A stretch of DNA of 64,000 nt from Odiellus spinosus (GCA_963920705.1 OY987232.1:17645942-17709941); one strand, 5' to 3'. Numbered from the stretch's first letter, positions 21,316-33,867 are shown. Translations and numbers: made by a program. The notes: generated by a model from the letters alone, not told the origin.

Positions 21316-22569
21316 ATGAAATGTAATTTATCCATAAAATTGACTAACCTTATTTTTCTTTTTAATTTATTCAATAGATTATTGGATTATCTTCATCTGA
21401 TCTTCTCATAATCGGATTATATTCTTCGTAACGTAAGTACCTGACAATTTTCTTGCCATTTTTTTCTTTCGCTAATTTGACCCCTATTATTTTATTTTAC
21501 CAACAACCCTTCAGTGTTTTCAGCAATTTTAATTAATTTAAATCTAATTAACGCGCTTGCATTACGAGCGCGGAGTTCTTAGCCACGTTTGGGAGAGAAC
21601 GTAGGTCATTCGGAAAGTTAGGCACTTGTGACCGACTCGAGCGTATCTTCTCCCGGTCGTAGGACCTTTGACCCTTAGAGAAACGTTGGCCATTAACTCT
21701 GCCGGGTCATCAAGGACCCCGTAAGTTTTACGACGCGCTGCTGGTGTCCGTTTCTGGGTTGGAGCTCGCCGAAGAGTCACTTAGGGACTGTTAGGACCCG
21801 TTGGGACTTGGGTTTTAGGTTAAGAACCTTAGCTGTAGTTCGCGTTGCGATTTTTTGTGATTTTCAGCTACTTGGAAGACTTGAAATCTTGTTCCTTGTT
21901 GTCTTGATACTTGATGATAATCTAATTGTAAGGATTAATGATTTGAAAAAATAATTTTAGTTTGGCGACGCCTACGTCAACGTCGCAAACAAAGTAGTAG
22001 CCACACTAAAGGCTAAAAATCGTAAATATTTTATACAAAAACACATTGATTTAAGAATAATTTAAATAAGGACACGAAATATTGCAAAATTATTGCCGAG
22101 ACAGATAATTAAGTATTTTAATGATTGATTTTAATGTCGGAGATAATAAATTAATGTTCTACCGTGTTATTGGAATATCTTAACACCTTTTTAGATAGGG
22201 AAGAGTAAGGTTAGAGGCTGCAACCCTTAAATATAAGTCTTTCTCATTAACTTCTACTCTCATCAATCTCAATCATAAAACGTTATAGTTCATTACACGT
22301 TCTATTTCGAGATTCTTACCATTTCCGGAGAAAAAGTAATCCAAAAGATACCGTCATAACTTGACATAAGATAACTGTTTATTATAATATGATACCAGCC
22401 TTTGTATCCACTGCCAAGCTTTACTAGCGTTTTCTAGATAGTCAAAATCCACTTACGTCCTATCGATCCCCCTGTGAAAATAGATCTTAGTCTATGAGGG
22501 TCAAATAACCTTGTTCCTTGATTAGATCGTTTAAGGCAGAATGAAGTCATATTTGTTTCTTGAAAAGCT
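21316..22569. other. Long stretch with a GC-richer island, no resolved gene
   Basis: 21540-21830 is markedly richer in G+C and CpG than its surroundings. GTAAGT-type donor sequences occur at 21433-21438 (+) and on the minus strand near 22305 and 22455, but no phase-consistent exon pair was found. Possible untranslated exon or decayed element. Confidence 0.3.
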
Positions 22570-22775
22570 ACTTTTCTAATTAGGCTAATTATCGCGGTCG
22601 GCTAATTAGGGTCATATCTTCTCCGGGTCTTTTCTTAGAGTGTTGAAGTTGCGTGCCCCGAATAGCCCCATTCTTAATCTACAAAATAAGCGCTTCCATC
22701 TTTAAATAGACCCAATCAAAGTTAAGTTATATATTTTTAAATGAAGGTGTTCAGAATTAGAAGCGTTCAGATTTA
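22570..22775. repeat. Dispersed repeat M, copy 2
   Basis: Same orientation as 6785-7005, sharing TAGAGTGTTGAAG and CCCCGAATAGCCCCATTCTT. Confidence 0.6.
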
Positions 22776-22785
22776 GGAGGACTGA

Positions 22786-23071
22786 CCATAGAAATAAATT
22801 AAAAACTTACCCCTGAAAATAGGCTTAGCTTGATTCAAGGAGATCCTGAATTTGTTCGCGTTGAAGAGTCAATGGCCAATCGAATGTTATTGTAAGTCTC
22901 ACTGAGATCTCGCCTTAACAACGGGCCTTCGCTCATTGGTCTATGACTCTTCAATGCGACGAAATTCAAGATCTTGATGAATACAGCTAAGCCTATTTTC
23001 AGGGTAAGTTCTAAAATTATTTCTAGTTTAATAAAGAAGTCACTTGTGGTTAGGTTGCATTCTCCCTTTAA
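22786..23071 (+). mobile_element. Family D element, left end missing
   Basis: Contains AATAGGCTTAGCTTGATTCA and the facing AGCTAAGCCTATTTTCAGGG, and ends GGTTGCATTCTCCCTTTAA. Confidence 0.65.
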
Positions 23072-23259
23072 AGATAATTCACCCCTTCATTCTCTTACCC
23101 CCCTTTTTTTAGTCTACACCTGTCTTTATGACTAAGATGAATGGGCTCTAATGACCGGGACATGCTTGTCTCGTTTTAAAAAAAAAGGCCTCCGAAATAC
23201 AAACCCTTTTTTAATAATTAAGCTTTCAAATTTAAAAATGGGTTATGTTTTTGATCACG

Positions 23260-23790
23260 AATAGTTCATGAATTTGATCATAAACTGAATATCACCATCA
23301 AACCAGGGAGACACTATTAAAACTTGATCACAACCAAATTGAAACAATTTTGAACCTTCGACACTAATCTAAACACATTGAATTGATGATCAGTTGATCA
23401 CAGCCTCGAGTTCTTGTAACTACTTTCAAACGAAATGGTCATGGATTTGTTCGCAAATTGTACTTCATTCCTGAACTATACGAGACTAATCTTAACACAG
23501 TGAAAATTTGATCACAACCCGAAATTGTTGTAATAATTTTCAAACAAACTGGTCATGGATTTGATCACGGGTCAAATTTCGTGTTGTTTCTTACCACTGA
23601 ACTTGTGAAAACAACTTTAACACCATTAAAACTTGATCACAACTTAATTGTGATTGTAAACTTTCAGTTTATGAAACTGGTCATGGATTTGATCACCGGT
23701 CAAACCGCAAATTGTACATAATCGCTGAGCCAACCAATTTTAACACAATTTAAAGATCATTATAATTCCATTGTAATAAATCCATTGTAC
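23260..23790 (+). repeat. Diverged tandem repeat of about 120 bp
   Basis: GGTCATGGATTTG recurs at 23437, 23551 and 23679, with CTTGATCACAA and TAACAC.ATT between. An old, degenerate array of about four units. A 42-bp fragment of family A follows at about 23799-23840. Confidence 0.55.
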
Positions 23791-24199
23791 CCGGAATGGT
23801 CCTACTTCATACCCCCCTGTCTACGGAAAATTGGAAATTCATTGGTAAAATCATACAAAATCAACATTTCAAGAGTAAAAGAAATTATTTTCCGGTTCAG
23901 GTATGTATATCTTTCGTCTGCTCATTAATTTAAAGTTAAAACAACAATTTGTGGCAGAAACAATAGAAAACTAGCCTCGACTACATCGTGCCACCATGTC
24001 GGTCGCTGTCGAAAACTTGAGTTGAGTTTACAAGAATGGTGAAATACTTGGATCAACCACGTAGCAGACGACAAAAGCGTAAGCGCCGCATAGCCACCTA
24101 GACTTGCTTCGGTCGCCAATAGAATACTTCAACGAAATATGGACTTCAGTGTGTTTTACGAGTTATCTTTAACTCATAGTGAAAGGGCACGGATCACAT

Positions 24200-24268
24200 C
24201 TAATTTTCGATCGAAAACTGTAGATTTCATCTATTTGAGTGAATTTGTTTTCGATCGATCGAAAATTA
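24200..24268. repeat. Small inverted repeat
   Basis: CTAATTTTCGATCGAAAAC and the facing GTTTTCGATCGATCGAAAATTAG form a hairpin of about 68 bp upstream of the 24636 gene. Confidence 0.5.
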
Positions 24269-24635
24269 GAAAGCGAATGGCTACAGAATCTCTCATCGAG
24301 TAACAAATCAACTAGTGGCTAACTTAAACAAGTAAGGGATTAAGCAAAATAATTTAAAGAAACATCGAAGATATTTGTCCAGCTTAATTCTTTAACAGTT
24401 GAAAATACTATTGAGCGGTGAACTTACGTTAATAATAATCCAAACCGGTCGCTTCGGTTATCTGCCTGAACGCAGTCACACACGCCGAGTTTTGAAATCC
24501 GTCGACGGGGACGGGATAGTGAAATCAGGAGAAAAGCCGGATGCCCGGATCGGGTTAAGTGGAACGTTTCACGGTGATTAATTATTGAAATCAAGTTTAA
24601 TTCAACGATTCACCAATGTCAAAATCGACCAGGAA

Positions 24636-25166
24636 ATGTTTTCGGTAAGTTTTTATCTGTATTTAGTGTTAAAATTGTGAAATATTAAGATTACTCCATC
24701 TTACGAGATTCAAACAATGGGGGCGGGTACTGGCGTCGCTATTATCAAAGCTAAAATTTATTGCTTGAAAATTAGGCCTAGTGAAAATTACAGCTACAAG
24801 AGCTAGAAATGCTACGAAAACGAATGCCAGAATCCATCTGTAGGGTATTATTTTGAAATCCGTAATGTGCCAGAGTATTGTATGCCGACTTTTATAATTA
24901 AATCTAGGCCCTGGATTTAAGAACCTTAAAGTCTATTGTAGAAGGGGCCAAATGTCGGGAAAGTTTAAAATACTGGAAGCTTCATATATCCCTCATATCT
25001 TATTGCTTCGATACAGTTAAGTCCGGCCTTGTAATCTAATTAGGGCCAAATGGAGACTAAAACTTATGAGCAAATAGCCACACGTCATGTGATCGAATTT
25101 GACGAGGAAGCGAAGGTTGGGCAAGACGCCAAGACGCTGAAAATTTCTAGGGAGTTGGATGAGTAA
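24636..25166 (+). CDS. 60-residue acidic protein, three phase-0 exons
   Basis: Exon 1 (24636-24644) encodes M-F-S with a GTAAGT donor. Exon 2 (24794-24844) follows TTACAG and reads LQELEMLRKRMPESICR, then GTATTA. Exon 3 (25044-25166) follows AATTAG, reads GQMETKTYEQIATRHVIEF and ends KTLKISRELDE. All junctions are phase 0, and no other frame stays open across the three exons. There is no signal peptide; the product is rich in Glu, Lys and Leu, probably helical and intracellular. The 5' flank (24430-24635) is CpG-richer and has no TATA box, unlike the secreted-protein genes, which suggests a broadly expressed gene. An ATG at 24615-24617 in another frame stops in the intron. Family not recognised. 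Confidence 0.6.
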
Positions 25167-25170
25167 TAAA
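25165..25170 (+). terminator. Poly(A) signal overlapping the stop codon
   Basis: AATAAA uses the last two bases of the TAA stop of the 24636-25166 gene, so its 3' untranslated region would be very short. Confidence 0.4.
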
Positions 25171-25779
25171 TTATTATAAATCTCGGAAATTGCTTCTCAT
25201 TGGTTGAAAGTTGCCGCATCTACTTAAATTCGTGGGGGATCGATACTAAAGTATCTTGTGCCATTTTAAATTATTTCCAAGTGTGACAATTTTCCTAACG
25301 ATATCAAAATACAGTAATTAAATTTAGATAATCTTTCGGATAGCAGTTTCAATATTTAATTAATTATGGAGGTTGAATTATAACTTTGGATAATAATAGG
25401 CCTAAAACTTCACTTCCCCTACGCTCTGAATTGTCTAGATTAATTTTCAAATTTAGGATAATGGCTATAAAACATGTTTTATTGGAAAATTAAGTGAATA
25501 TCATTAACTTCAAAGGTTATTTAAAATCTAATTGATATTCGTGTTGTTTAATTAATCACTTAACTAAATTTTATTTATACTTGTGGTTTGTTTTATATTT
25601 TGGAAATGTATAAAACAAATAGTGATAAATTTCTTGTTTGTGTGAGAGATAATTGGCGAACTTTGGTCAGCTCAAACCGGATGTTAGGGTTAGGTGGATT
25701 ATAGGCGTGTAGGAGAGTTGGAATGCCTATTTTCCCATTGAAAAGCGGCGCTTCCCGAAATTTCCGCCTTTCTGGCCTT

Positions 25780-25995
25780 CCTCCCGCTCCCGTTTTCCCT
25801 CGCGCAGCTAGTTTTGCGCAGATCTTCAACTCCTCCTCGTAGTCACGTGATGCGCGCCGTAGACAAGGCGCGAGTGTCTCTCCCGGCGCAAACTTGAGAT
25901 CTAAGAGCAGCGAGCAGGCAGTCTCTCTCTCCTTCACCTCTACACCTCTGTATTCTCATAGGTTAGGGCTAAAGTTAAGCCTAACGCGCGGGAAA
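25780..25995. repeat. CpG-richer repeat L, copy 2
   Basis: Homologous to 13375-13600. It is followed by two good donor sequences (GTAAGTTCG at 26169 and GTAAGTGAT at 26206), so it could lie in the promoter or 5' exon of an unresolved plus-strand transcript. Confidence 0.4.
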
Positions 25996-28439
25996 TGTCG
26001 GCTCCTTTGTTAACGAAGATTCGCGCGTCGATTGCCGGCTTTAAAACGGATAAAATCTTTAAAAGTTTTCGAGTTTTTTAGTATTTAAAGTTAAATTTAA
26101 ACGTTTTAAGTTTATTTTAACGTACAAATTGTTCTTAACTTAAAATTAACTCAAAACGAGAGTAATCGTAAGTTCGTGGGCTCGGATTTCGTATCATAAC
26201 TGGCCGTAAGTGATTACAAATTTTAGTGTTTGAAACGTGTTTTATTATTTTACAAAACTACCAGACTTGATTATGACAAATTTAAGGTATCTAAAACCTT
26301 AGATATTGATATCTTAAGCCACAAATTAACAATTAAATCTCAAAATCTGTCAAAACAGTAAGATTTAAATCTAAATTTAGTTGGTTTTTTTTTTATTTGA
26401 AACAGGTTGCCTGCTTCTAAGTTCAAACTTTGGTTCCTGAAAGCCTCAACTAATCCGAATGCTATGCCTGATTAATCTACAGTAACAGTTCAACTTTCAT
26501 TCAATAATCATCGTGTTTCACGTCATGGATAACCCGGATGATGCCAGATTAATCTACAGTTCCACTTTGATTCAATATTCATCATGTTTCTACGTCATGG
26601 CTAATTGGATATGATCTTATGGTGTCAGTGCAACGAGAACTTCCAGACCTTATTGCCTAAGGTAGAGTTGTAGACCTGAAGGTCAAATTGTTTTGTTGGT
26701 GACTCTTTAGCTTAGAATTAACGTCGGCAGCGACGAATTATATCCTACTTTAGGGGCTCTTAGATCAAGATTTTAACTTAACAGTAAATTAACAATAAAT
26801 TAAAATTAACGTAACTTATAATTAAAATTAGCGTAACTTAAATTTAAAATTAATACGAGCCTCTTGGGATTAGTATATATCCTACTTTTGGGGCTCCTAG
26901 ACTTAGATTTTAACTAAACCATAAATTAACGTAACTTAAATTTAAAATGAATACGAGCCTCTTGGGATTAGTGATAATGTACTTGTAGAGTCACCTTTTT
27001 ATGTTTTTTAGTTTTAAGTAGGGTTTCCCTCTAATTATTTTATCAAATGGCAGTCTCGAGGATATTTTTTAAGGTTCAATGTAGGTTCATTCTCGCCCTT
27101 TCTCATCCGTCGCTGGACTCTTCAGTGGTGTTTTTGCCGAATAGGTTAATTCCTATTTCGGTTATGTGTAGAACTGTTTAATTGTGGTTTGGGGGTTCGT
27201 CCACTAATGGCGGGCGAGGAATCCGCCATTTTTTGGACGAAGCGCGGTGGAGGCTAGCTTCCTTGTTAGGGTCAAAGTGTAATATTTTTCGTGTCTCAAG
27301 GTGACTGCTTCGGGGGATCCAAGAGAAAGGGCGCAACGCTTGAGTTCAAACGATTGCGTGGGAGATCGAAAACCTCGAGACTGCATTAATTAGGCCCGCT
27401 CATTTTAGGATACCGAGCGCGATATGGTTTCGTGACCAAACTAGGGTCGCGACGCGTTGGTCACGAATGACTTGAGCGAGCGGTATCATTTTATTTTCCA
27501 AGTGCTTTAGTTCTAGTTCTTCGTGGGACTTAAAAATAACCCTCGGGTTTTTTTTACTTCCGAGGTCGAGTAGCGTCCCTAACGTGGACGTTGCTCGTAG
27601 CTTTAGTTCTTACAATCTCAGTCAAATTTGACGTTATGTTTAGGGAACTCGGAAGGTTTTTTTTGTCTTCAATAATTAAGTTTACTAACTACACCCTAGG
27701 CGGCACAACCCAGGTCGCGGTTAGGCCCCCTTTCGCCCGCATACGTTATAGGGTTAATGTTTAAGGTCTACTAACCCTTGACCTCTATGTCATTTCATTA
27801 TGACGTCGGGGTCGAGTAATTAACTGAAATAATTTCACTTTTAAACGCGTATAGATTCGTTTTTTAAAACAATCGCGTATCAAGATTCGAAGAAATTGAT
27901 ATTGCTGTTATATTATAAAGTTTAAACATCTCTTGCTAATTCTAGTGGCGTTAATTTCAGGTTTTATCGAATATATTTTCAATCTAGTAACGCTCTTTTT
28001 CAATTTTCTTGACGAGATTAGAGAGAAATAACTGAAGGTCATCTTTAGTAAAAATTAGTTGCTTATTTCAGCCCAAATAATGGTTCTTAAGCTCTTTTTT
28101 TATTGTTTCACGACCCGAACTCATAATCTATTTAAGAATGAACCCAAATGGTCAGAAATTAAACATTTTGATTCGTGTTAGGGATCTCTTTAATTAATTG
28201 TAGCGTAATTATTATAAACTGAAAATATTTGCCTTAATTTCTTATATTCCGTGTTAACTATCTTGACCTTAATGGATAAACTATATCAAGTACAGTCTGA
28301 AAATTGCGGAGAGCAGAGGTCGTAAGAATAAATTAATGTAAAATAGATTAAAATTGGTCAAGGAAATTATTTAGAAATGTGGGTTTTGACGCAAAAACTA
28401 GATTATTGGCCAAATAAAAATAAAGGGATAATGAAGAGG
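25996..28439. other. CpG-richer region, no resolved gene
   Basis: A strong acceptor (polypyrimidine tract then GAAACAG) ends at 26404. An 80-bp duplication containing GATTAATCTACAGT spans about 26466-26600. GGGCTC/GGGGCTC with ACGAGCCTCTTGGGATTAGT repeats occur near 26750-26975. Around 27190-27480 CpG is frequent and a 16-codon frame (M-A-G-E-E-S) with a fair start context is present. No phase-consistent coding chain was found apart from the candidate at 28272-28321. Confidence 0.3.
28272..28321 (+). CDS. Candidate first coding exon, unidentified
   Basis: ATG followed by 15 more codons (MDKLYQVQSENCGEQR) and two bases of the next, ending at a strong GTAAGA donor. No following exon was identified; the next plus-strand exons with support begin at 36010. 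Low confidence. Confidence 0.25.
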
Positions 28440-28835
28440 AGATTCAAGTGATTTATTTATCGATTTTTCTACTAATTATTAGACTAATCCGTATAGTTAA
28501 TCATTGGGAAATAAATCCAAATGAATTTAAAAATAGATTCAGATCACGCTGATCTATCCCTCCAACCAATCGCGTAACGCCCTGCCTTCCAGAGAACAAA
28601 ATACTCGAGGATCTCTCTCACGCGCATTATTTCTCACATCTCGCGCTAGAATTGCGCTCGAAATAGCACGTGCCATTAGTATTTTATTCGCTGGAAGGCA
28701 GGGCGTTACGCGATTGGTTGGAAATCTGGATCTATTTTGATTTTTAAAATCATTTGGATTTATTTCTTGAATGATTAACTATACGGATAGGTCTAATAAT
28801 TTGTTGAAGAATAGATAAAAAATCCAAATGAATTT
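28440..28835 (+). mobile_element. Palindromic element J
   Basis: Arms ATTAGACTAATCCGTATAGT and CAACCAATCGCGTAACGCCC face their complements around 28645. A half copy lies at 29222-29340. Ends not defined. Confidence 0.6.
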
Positions 28836-28878
28836 AAAAATAGATCCAGATCAGGGAAAATTTGGAACTCGGATAAAT

Positions 28879-29158
28879 CAAGGAGGATTAGACAAGGAGA
28901 AGAAATGTGGGGACGGCGCGGTTCCTACTGCGTCGGCCTAAACTCCCACTCTGGGAGAACGGGGGTAGAAACGTTTCGTGGTAAAATGTTGTCGCGTGGG
29001 TAAAACGAATCCTTTATGAGACGCGCTAGCTAGCGACCACGTGACAACAGTTTACCTCGAGAATTTCCTATCCCCCTTTCCACCCGAGTGGGAGGTTGGC
29101 TCTTCTCTCTCTAACTCAACGCAGCCCCACATTTCCTCTCCTTGTCTAATCCTCCTTG
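28879..29158 (+). mobile_element. Family G MITE copy 2
   Basis: Perfect 7-bp duplication gataaat (28872-28878, 29159-29165). Confidence 0.95.
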
Positions 29159-29504
29159 GATAAATTAACTTCCAAAATTTTGTACGAGCCAGGTTGCGTG
29201 TGTACTTAGGAAATTTAGATGATTCTTCTACTAATTATTAGACTAATCCGTATAGTTAATCATTGGGAAATAAATCCAAATTATTTTAAAAATCAAAATA
29301 GATCCAGATATCACCGATCGCTCCCTCCAACCAACTTCGAGAGAAGGGCTCTATTTTCTAGTTCTAGCACCGTAAAACCATTAATATAAATAGTTATGGT
29401 TATATATCAAGGTATTATTAACAGTAATTAGTTAATTCTCGAAATATAATCACTGAATTCACGCCAGAGCCAATCGGAACAATTCTTTTTGTGGAAAAAC
29501 AAAA

Positions 29505-31232
29505 TTAGCGACTGTTTTTCAATTGATGGGGATTGGAAAATGGTTTCTACATTGATAGGCTTAACCGAATCACATCTACAACAATTATTCCATTCCTACA
29601 AAGGGGTTTTAATTAATCTTACTCCTACTTTGGTTAATTATAATTAATTAGTGACTGTTTTTCAATTGATGGGGATTGGAAAATGGTTTCTACATTGCTA
29701 GGCTTAACCAAATAACATCTACAACAATTATTCCATTCCTACAAAGGGGTTTTAATTACTCTTAATCCTACTTTAGTTAATTAAAATTAATTGGTAACTG
29801 TTTTTCAATTGTTGGGATTGGAAAATGGTTTCTACATTGCTAGGCTTAACCGAATCACATCTACAACAATTATTCCATTCCTACAAAGGGGTTTTAATTA
29901 CTCTTAATCCTACTTTAGTTAATAATAATTAATTAGTGACTGTTTTTCAATTGTTGGGATTGGAAAATGGTTTCTACATTGCTAGGCTTAACCGAATCAC
30001 ATCTACAACAATTATTCCATTCCTACAAAGGGGTTTTAATTACTCTTAATCCTACTTTAGTTAATAATAATTAATTAGTGACTGTTTTTCAATTGATGGG
30101 GATTGGAAAATGGTTTCTACATTGCTAGGCTTAACCGAATCACGTCTACAACAATTATTCCATTCCTACAAAGGGGTTTTAATTAATCTTACTCCTACTT
30201 TGGTTAATTATAATTAGTGACTGTTTTTCAATTGATGGGGATTGGAAAATGGTTTCTACGTTGCTAGGCTTAATCGAATCACATCTACAACAATTATTCC
30301 ATTCCTACAAAGGGGTTTTAATTACTCTTAATCCTACTTTGGTTAATTATAATTAATTAGTGACTGTTTTTCAATTGTTGGGATTGGAAAATGGTTTCTA
30401 CATTGCTAGGCTTAACCGAATCACATCTACAACAATTATTCCATTCCTACAAAGGGGTTTTAATTACTCTTAATCCTACTTTAGTTAATTAAAATTAATT
30501 AGTAACTGTTTTTCAATTGATGGGGATTGGAAAATGGTTTCTACATTGATAGTCTTAACCGAATCACTTCTACAATAGTTATTCCATTCCTACAAAGGGG
30601 TTTTAATTACTCTTACTCCTACTTTGGTTAATTATAATTAATTAGTGACTGTTTTTCAATTGTTGGGATTGGAAAATGGTTTCTACATTGCTAGGCTTAA
30701 CCGAATCACATCTACAACAGTTATTCCATTCCTACAAAGGGGTTTTAATTACTCTTACTCCTACTTTGGTTAATTATAATTAATTAGTGACTGTTTTTCA
30801 ATTGTTGGGATTGGAAAATGGTTTCTACATTGCTAGGCTTAACCGAATCACATCTACAACAATTATTCCATTCCTACAAAGGGGTTTTAATTAATCTTAC
30901 TCCTACTTTGGTTAATTATAATTAATTAGTGACTGTTTTTCAATTGATGGGATTGGAAAATGGTTTCTACATTGCTAGGCTTAACCGCGAATCATATTTA
31001 CAACAATTATTCCAACGCACACATTCATAGACAGGGGTTTTAATTAATCTTACTCCTACTTTGGTTAATTCCAATTAATTAGCGACTGTTTTTCAATTGT
31101 TGGGATTGGAAAATGGTTTCTACATTGCTAGGCTTAACCGCGAATCATATTTACAACAATTATTCCAACGCACTCATTCCTTCAAAGGGGTTTTAATTAG
31201 TCTTATTCCTACTTTGATTAATTCAAATTAAT
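29505..31232 (+). repeat. Satellite array, about 142-bp unit, 12 copies
   Basis: The landmark GACTGTTTTTCAATTG recurs at intervals of 139-143 bp (one of 153) from 29510 to 31084. Each unit also has ATGGTTTCTACATTGCTAGG and CATTCCTACAAAGGGGTTTT. Copies differ by a few substitutions, and the last two carry insertions, typical of an array edge. The unit has stops in all frames. Confidence 0.95.
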
Positions 31233-31523
31233 TACAGACCACTGGGATAAATCGTAAGCTTTGGCAAATTGGTAGAAAATGAAAATAATTTAACGTCAAG
31301 TATTTAGCCCCTTCCATCCACAAATAAATATAGTATCTGTAATGTAGTATAATTGACGTGTAGTCAATTTGTAATTCACTTTTTACAAATAAGCCAAGGC
31401 TTAAATACTACGAAGATACCTTAGCCAATCAGTGAAACGGAGATTTATAAATAATGAATTTAACCTAATTTAAAATTTAATTTTTACACCATCTCAAACT
31501 CGATAATTTTGTTTTGCCACGAA

Positions 31524-31600
31524 ACCAAAAGTCTATGACTTTATTCCATAGAAGTAAACAACGCCCTATAGCTTAATACTATCAGCAAAGGTCCTGGTAA
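31524..31600 (+). mobile_element. Family H left-end fragment
   Basis: CAAAAGTCTATGACTTTATT through ATCAGCAAAGGTCCTGG, then joined directly to a truncated family A. Confidence 0.6.
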
Positions 31601-31604
31601 ATGT

Positions 31605-31864
31605 ACCAATTTTACGAGTTAGAAGGGGTCCTACTTCATCCCCCCTGTCTATGGAAAATTGGAAATTCTCTCTCTCCACAAACGACGACGTTTTTTTGGA
31701 CGAACTCCGAGGCTGCTAGAGATATTCGCTCGACGAACTCCCGCTCCGAAAATATCTACCGTTAGGAGGCGTACGAATCGCGCCTTTTGAGAATAACCCA
31801 TACAGAGAGGGGTAGACAAGACCCGGGAGTAATAGACTTCAAAGGAGGGTTTCATCGGCTTCTG
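31605..31864 (-). mobile_element. Family A MITE copy 9, left-truncated
   Basis: Begins at the CCAATTTTACGAG block and keeps the right terminal repeat. Breakpoint against family H. Confidence 0.85.
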
Positions 31865-32026
31865 GTCCACATAATACTATGGCGCACTGATTTTCATTAA
31901 TAGGGGTCTAAGTTTTTCTGGGGGTCAGCTTCGTTTGTAAATGATTTATTTCCCAGTCAGCCAGTCTATTGAACTCTCACTTACCTCATTCCCCAGTAAT
32001 AGACTTCTCTCGTTGGGTGGGTACGC

Positions 32027-32720
32027 TGTAGGCCAGACGGTAACGGATCTAGGATTATTAATATAGGCTCTATCGTGGCGACATCTTCGAGTTTATCCGT
32101 AAAACACCGTTATAATTTCTTATCGTAATTAGATTAAAATTAAACTTAAATTTGATTAATTATACGACGAACTACGTCCGACTTTTACTGTTCTAGCGAT
32201 ATTAGATCGCGAGATAGGTACGGAAATTATCAAATTTCGATTAAGTTATTTCAGAAGCCGATGAAACCCTCCTTTGAAGTCTATTACTCCCGGTCTTGTC
32301 TACCCCTCTCTGTATGGGTTATTCTCAAAAGGCGCGATTCGTACGCCTCCTAACGGTGGATATTTTCGGAGAGGGAGCTCGTCGAGCGAATATCTCTAGC
32401 AGCCTCGGAGTTCGTCAAAAAAACGTCGTCGTTTGTGGAGAGAGAGAATTTCCAATTTTCCGTAGACAGGGGGGTATGAAGTCGGACCCCTCCGATCTCG
32501 TAAAATTGAGAATTTTACCCATACATAGAGGAGCGCTATATATAACATTAGAGTAGTAGACTTCAAAGGAGGGTTTCATCGGCTTCTGGTTATTTTTAAA
32601 CGCGATTCGCTAATCTCGCACGTTATAATTATCAAAAATTATGTCACGAAATAAAGACATAATTAAATTTAAGTGATAATAATTGACCCTTTTTAGTGAG
32701 TTGCCCATTTTAATTTCAAT
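32027..32720. repeat. Dispersed repeat N, interrupted by family A
   Basis: Matches 1331-1480 in reverse complement; the match continues on both sides of the family A copy at 32252-32588. GTAAAACACCGTTAT and ATTGACCCTTTTT also occur at 11156-11300. Confidence 0.5.
32252..32588 (+). mobile_element. Family A MITE copy 10, nested in repeat N
   Basis: Perfect 7-bp duplication gttattt. Confidence 0.95.
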
Positions 32721-33136
32721 CTAGAAATTCTCAGAATATCCGAAATTGCTAAGGTTATATCTTACACTTGACCTTTAATCAATCTTTGGTTTCTAAAACT
32801 TTAACCCCATGGAGGTTTTCTTCCGAAATATTTTGGAGAAAATCGATTTCGATATATTGATCCCTAGGGAAATTGGTTTGTCAGTTTCGAAGCTGACACC
32901 TAAATGGATATCCCTATTTCCTTGGCTCTCAATTGAGGATTTTTTTACGTCCTAACTTTGGGAGATCTTTTTCGTGATGGACTTAGCTTCGTAATACCCG
33001 GCTTTATCCAATCTTGGCTGGTTCTGTTTTCATTTTGAAAGTAAAGCTTTGGCAAAAGCAAATGATTAGAGGATGCAGTGAATTATTTGTTTCTGATGTC
33101 CAGTGACTCCCTATCGAAATAAAAAGTTATTATAGG
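32721..33136. other. Ambiguous open frames, no gene called
   Basis: Both strands have open stretches of 45-50 codons (plus: MEVFFRNILEKIDFD...; minus: a Ser/Lys-rich frame ending SPKVRT) without good splice partners. Confidence 0.25.
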
Positions 33137-33474
33137 CAGAAGTAGATGAAACCCTCCTTTGAAGTCTACTACTCTAATGTTCGATATAGCGCACCACTCT
33201 GTATGGGTAAAATTCACGATTTTACGAGTTAGAAGGGGTCCTACTTCATACCCCCCTGTCTACGGAAAATTGGAAATTTTCTCTCTCCACAAACGACGAC
33301 GTTTTTTTGACGAACTCCGAGGCTGCTAGAGATATTCGCTCGACGAACTCCCGCTCCGAAAATATCTACCATTAGGAGGCGTACGAATCGCGCTTTTTGA
33401 AACTTACCCATACAGAGAGGGGTTGACAAGATCAGGGAGTAATAGACTTCAAAGGAGGGTTTCATCGGCTGCTG
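33137..33474 (-). mobile_element. Family A MITE copy 11
   Basis: Perfect 7-bp duplication ttatagg. Confidence 0.95.
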
Positions 33475-33481
33475 TTATAGG

Positions 33482-33840
33482 GTAGAGCTCGGAATCGGAT
33501 AATAACTTGGGATATCCATTAATAACTAGGCTTTTTTTCAGATATTTTAATCTCGGATAAATTTAAGTTAATATAAATCCACAAATTATATAAAAAGAAT
33601 CGTATTCAAATGCTGGATACGAATTAGACCCGGAGATAAAATTTTAATCTCGATTAATAAACAAAATTACGCGTTTATTCGAACGGATAACGGGCCTAGA
33701 TAAAAATACGACGTTTCTCAAAATCCGTGTAGAATGAAATATAATAAATAAATAAATATAATAATAATATATTTATAATGTAATAATAAATCGAAAGGAA
33801 CAATTCTAGCTTCGAGATCTCAATTTGGGTTAAAATAGAC
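33482..33840 (-). mobile_element. Repeat family I, copy 1
   Basis: Contains CTGGATACGAATTAGACCCG and GATAAAAATACGACGTTTCT. Related copies: 40536-41005, 49216-49765, 53030-53275 and 55680-56155. The full unit is about 550 bp; terminal repeats were not found, so the class is unknown. Confidence 0.65.
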
Positions 33841-33867
33841 GGAGAAATTTGAAAGGTTCGCTTCAGT

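Noticed and set aside
21562-21780. Basic 72-codon minus-strand ORF (ribosomal or histone-like)
   Set aside because: No recognisable motif, no promoter or splice partner; it lies in a GC-rich island where open frames are expected by chance.
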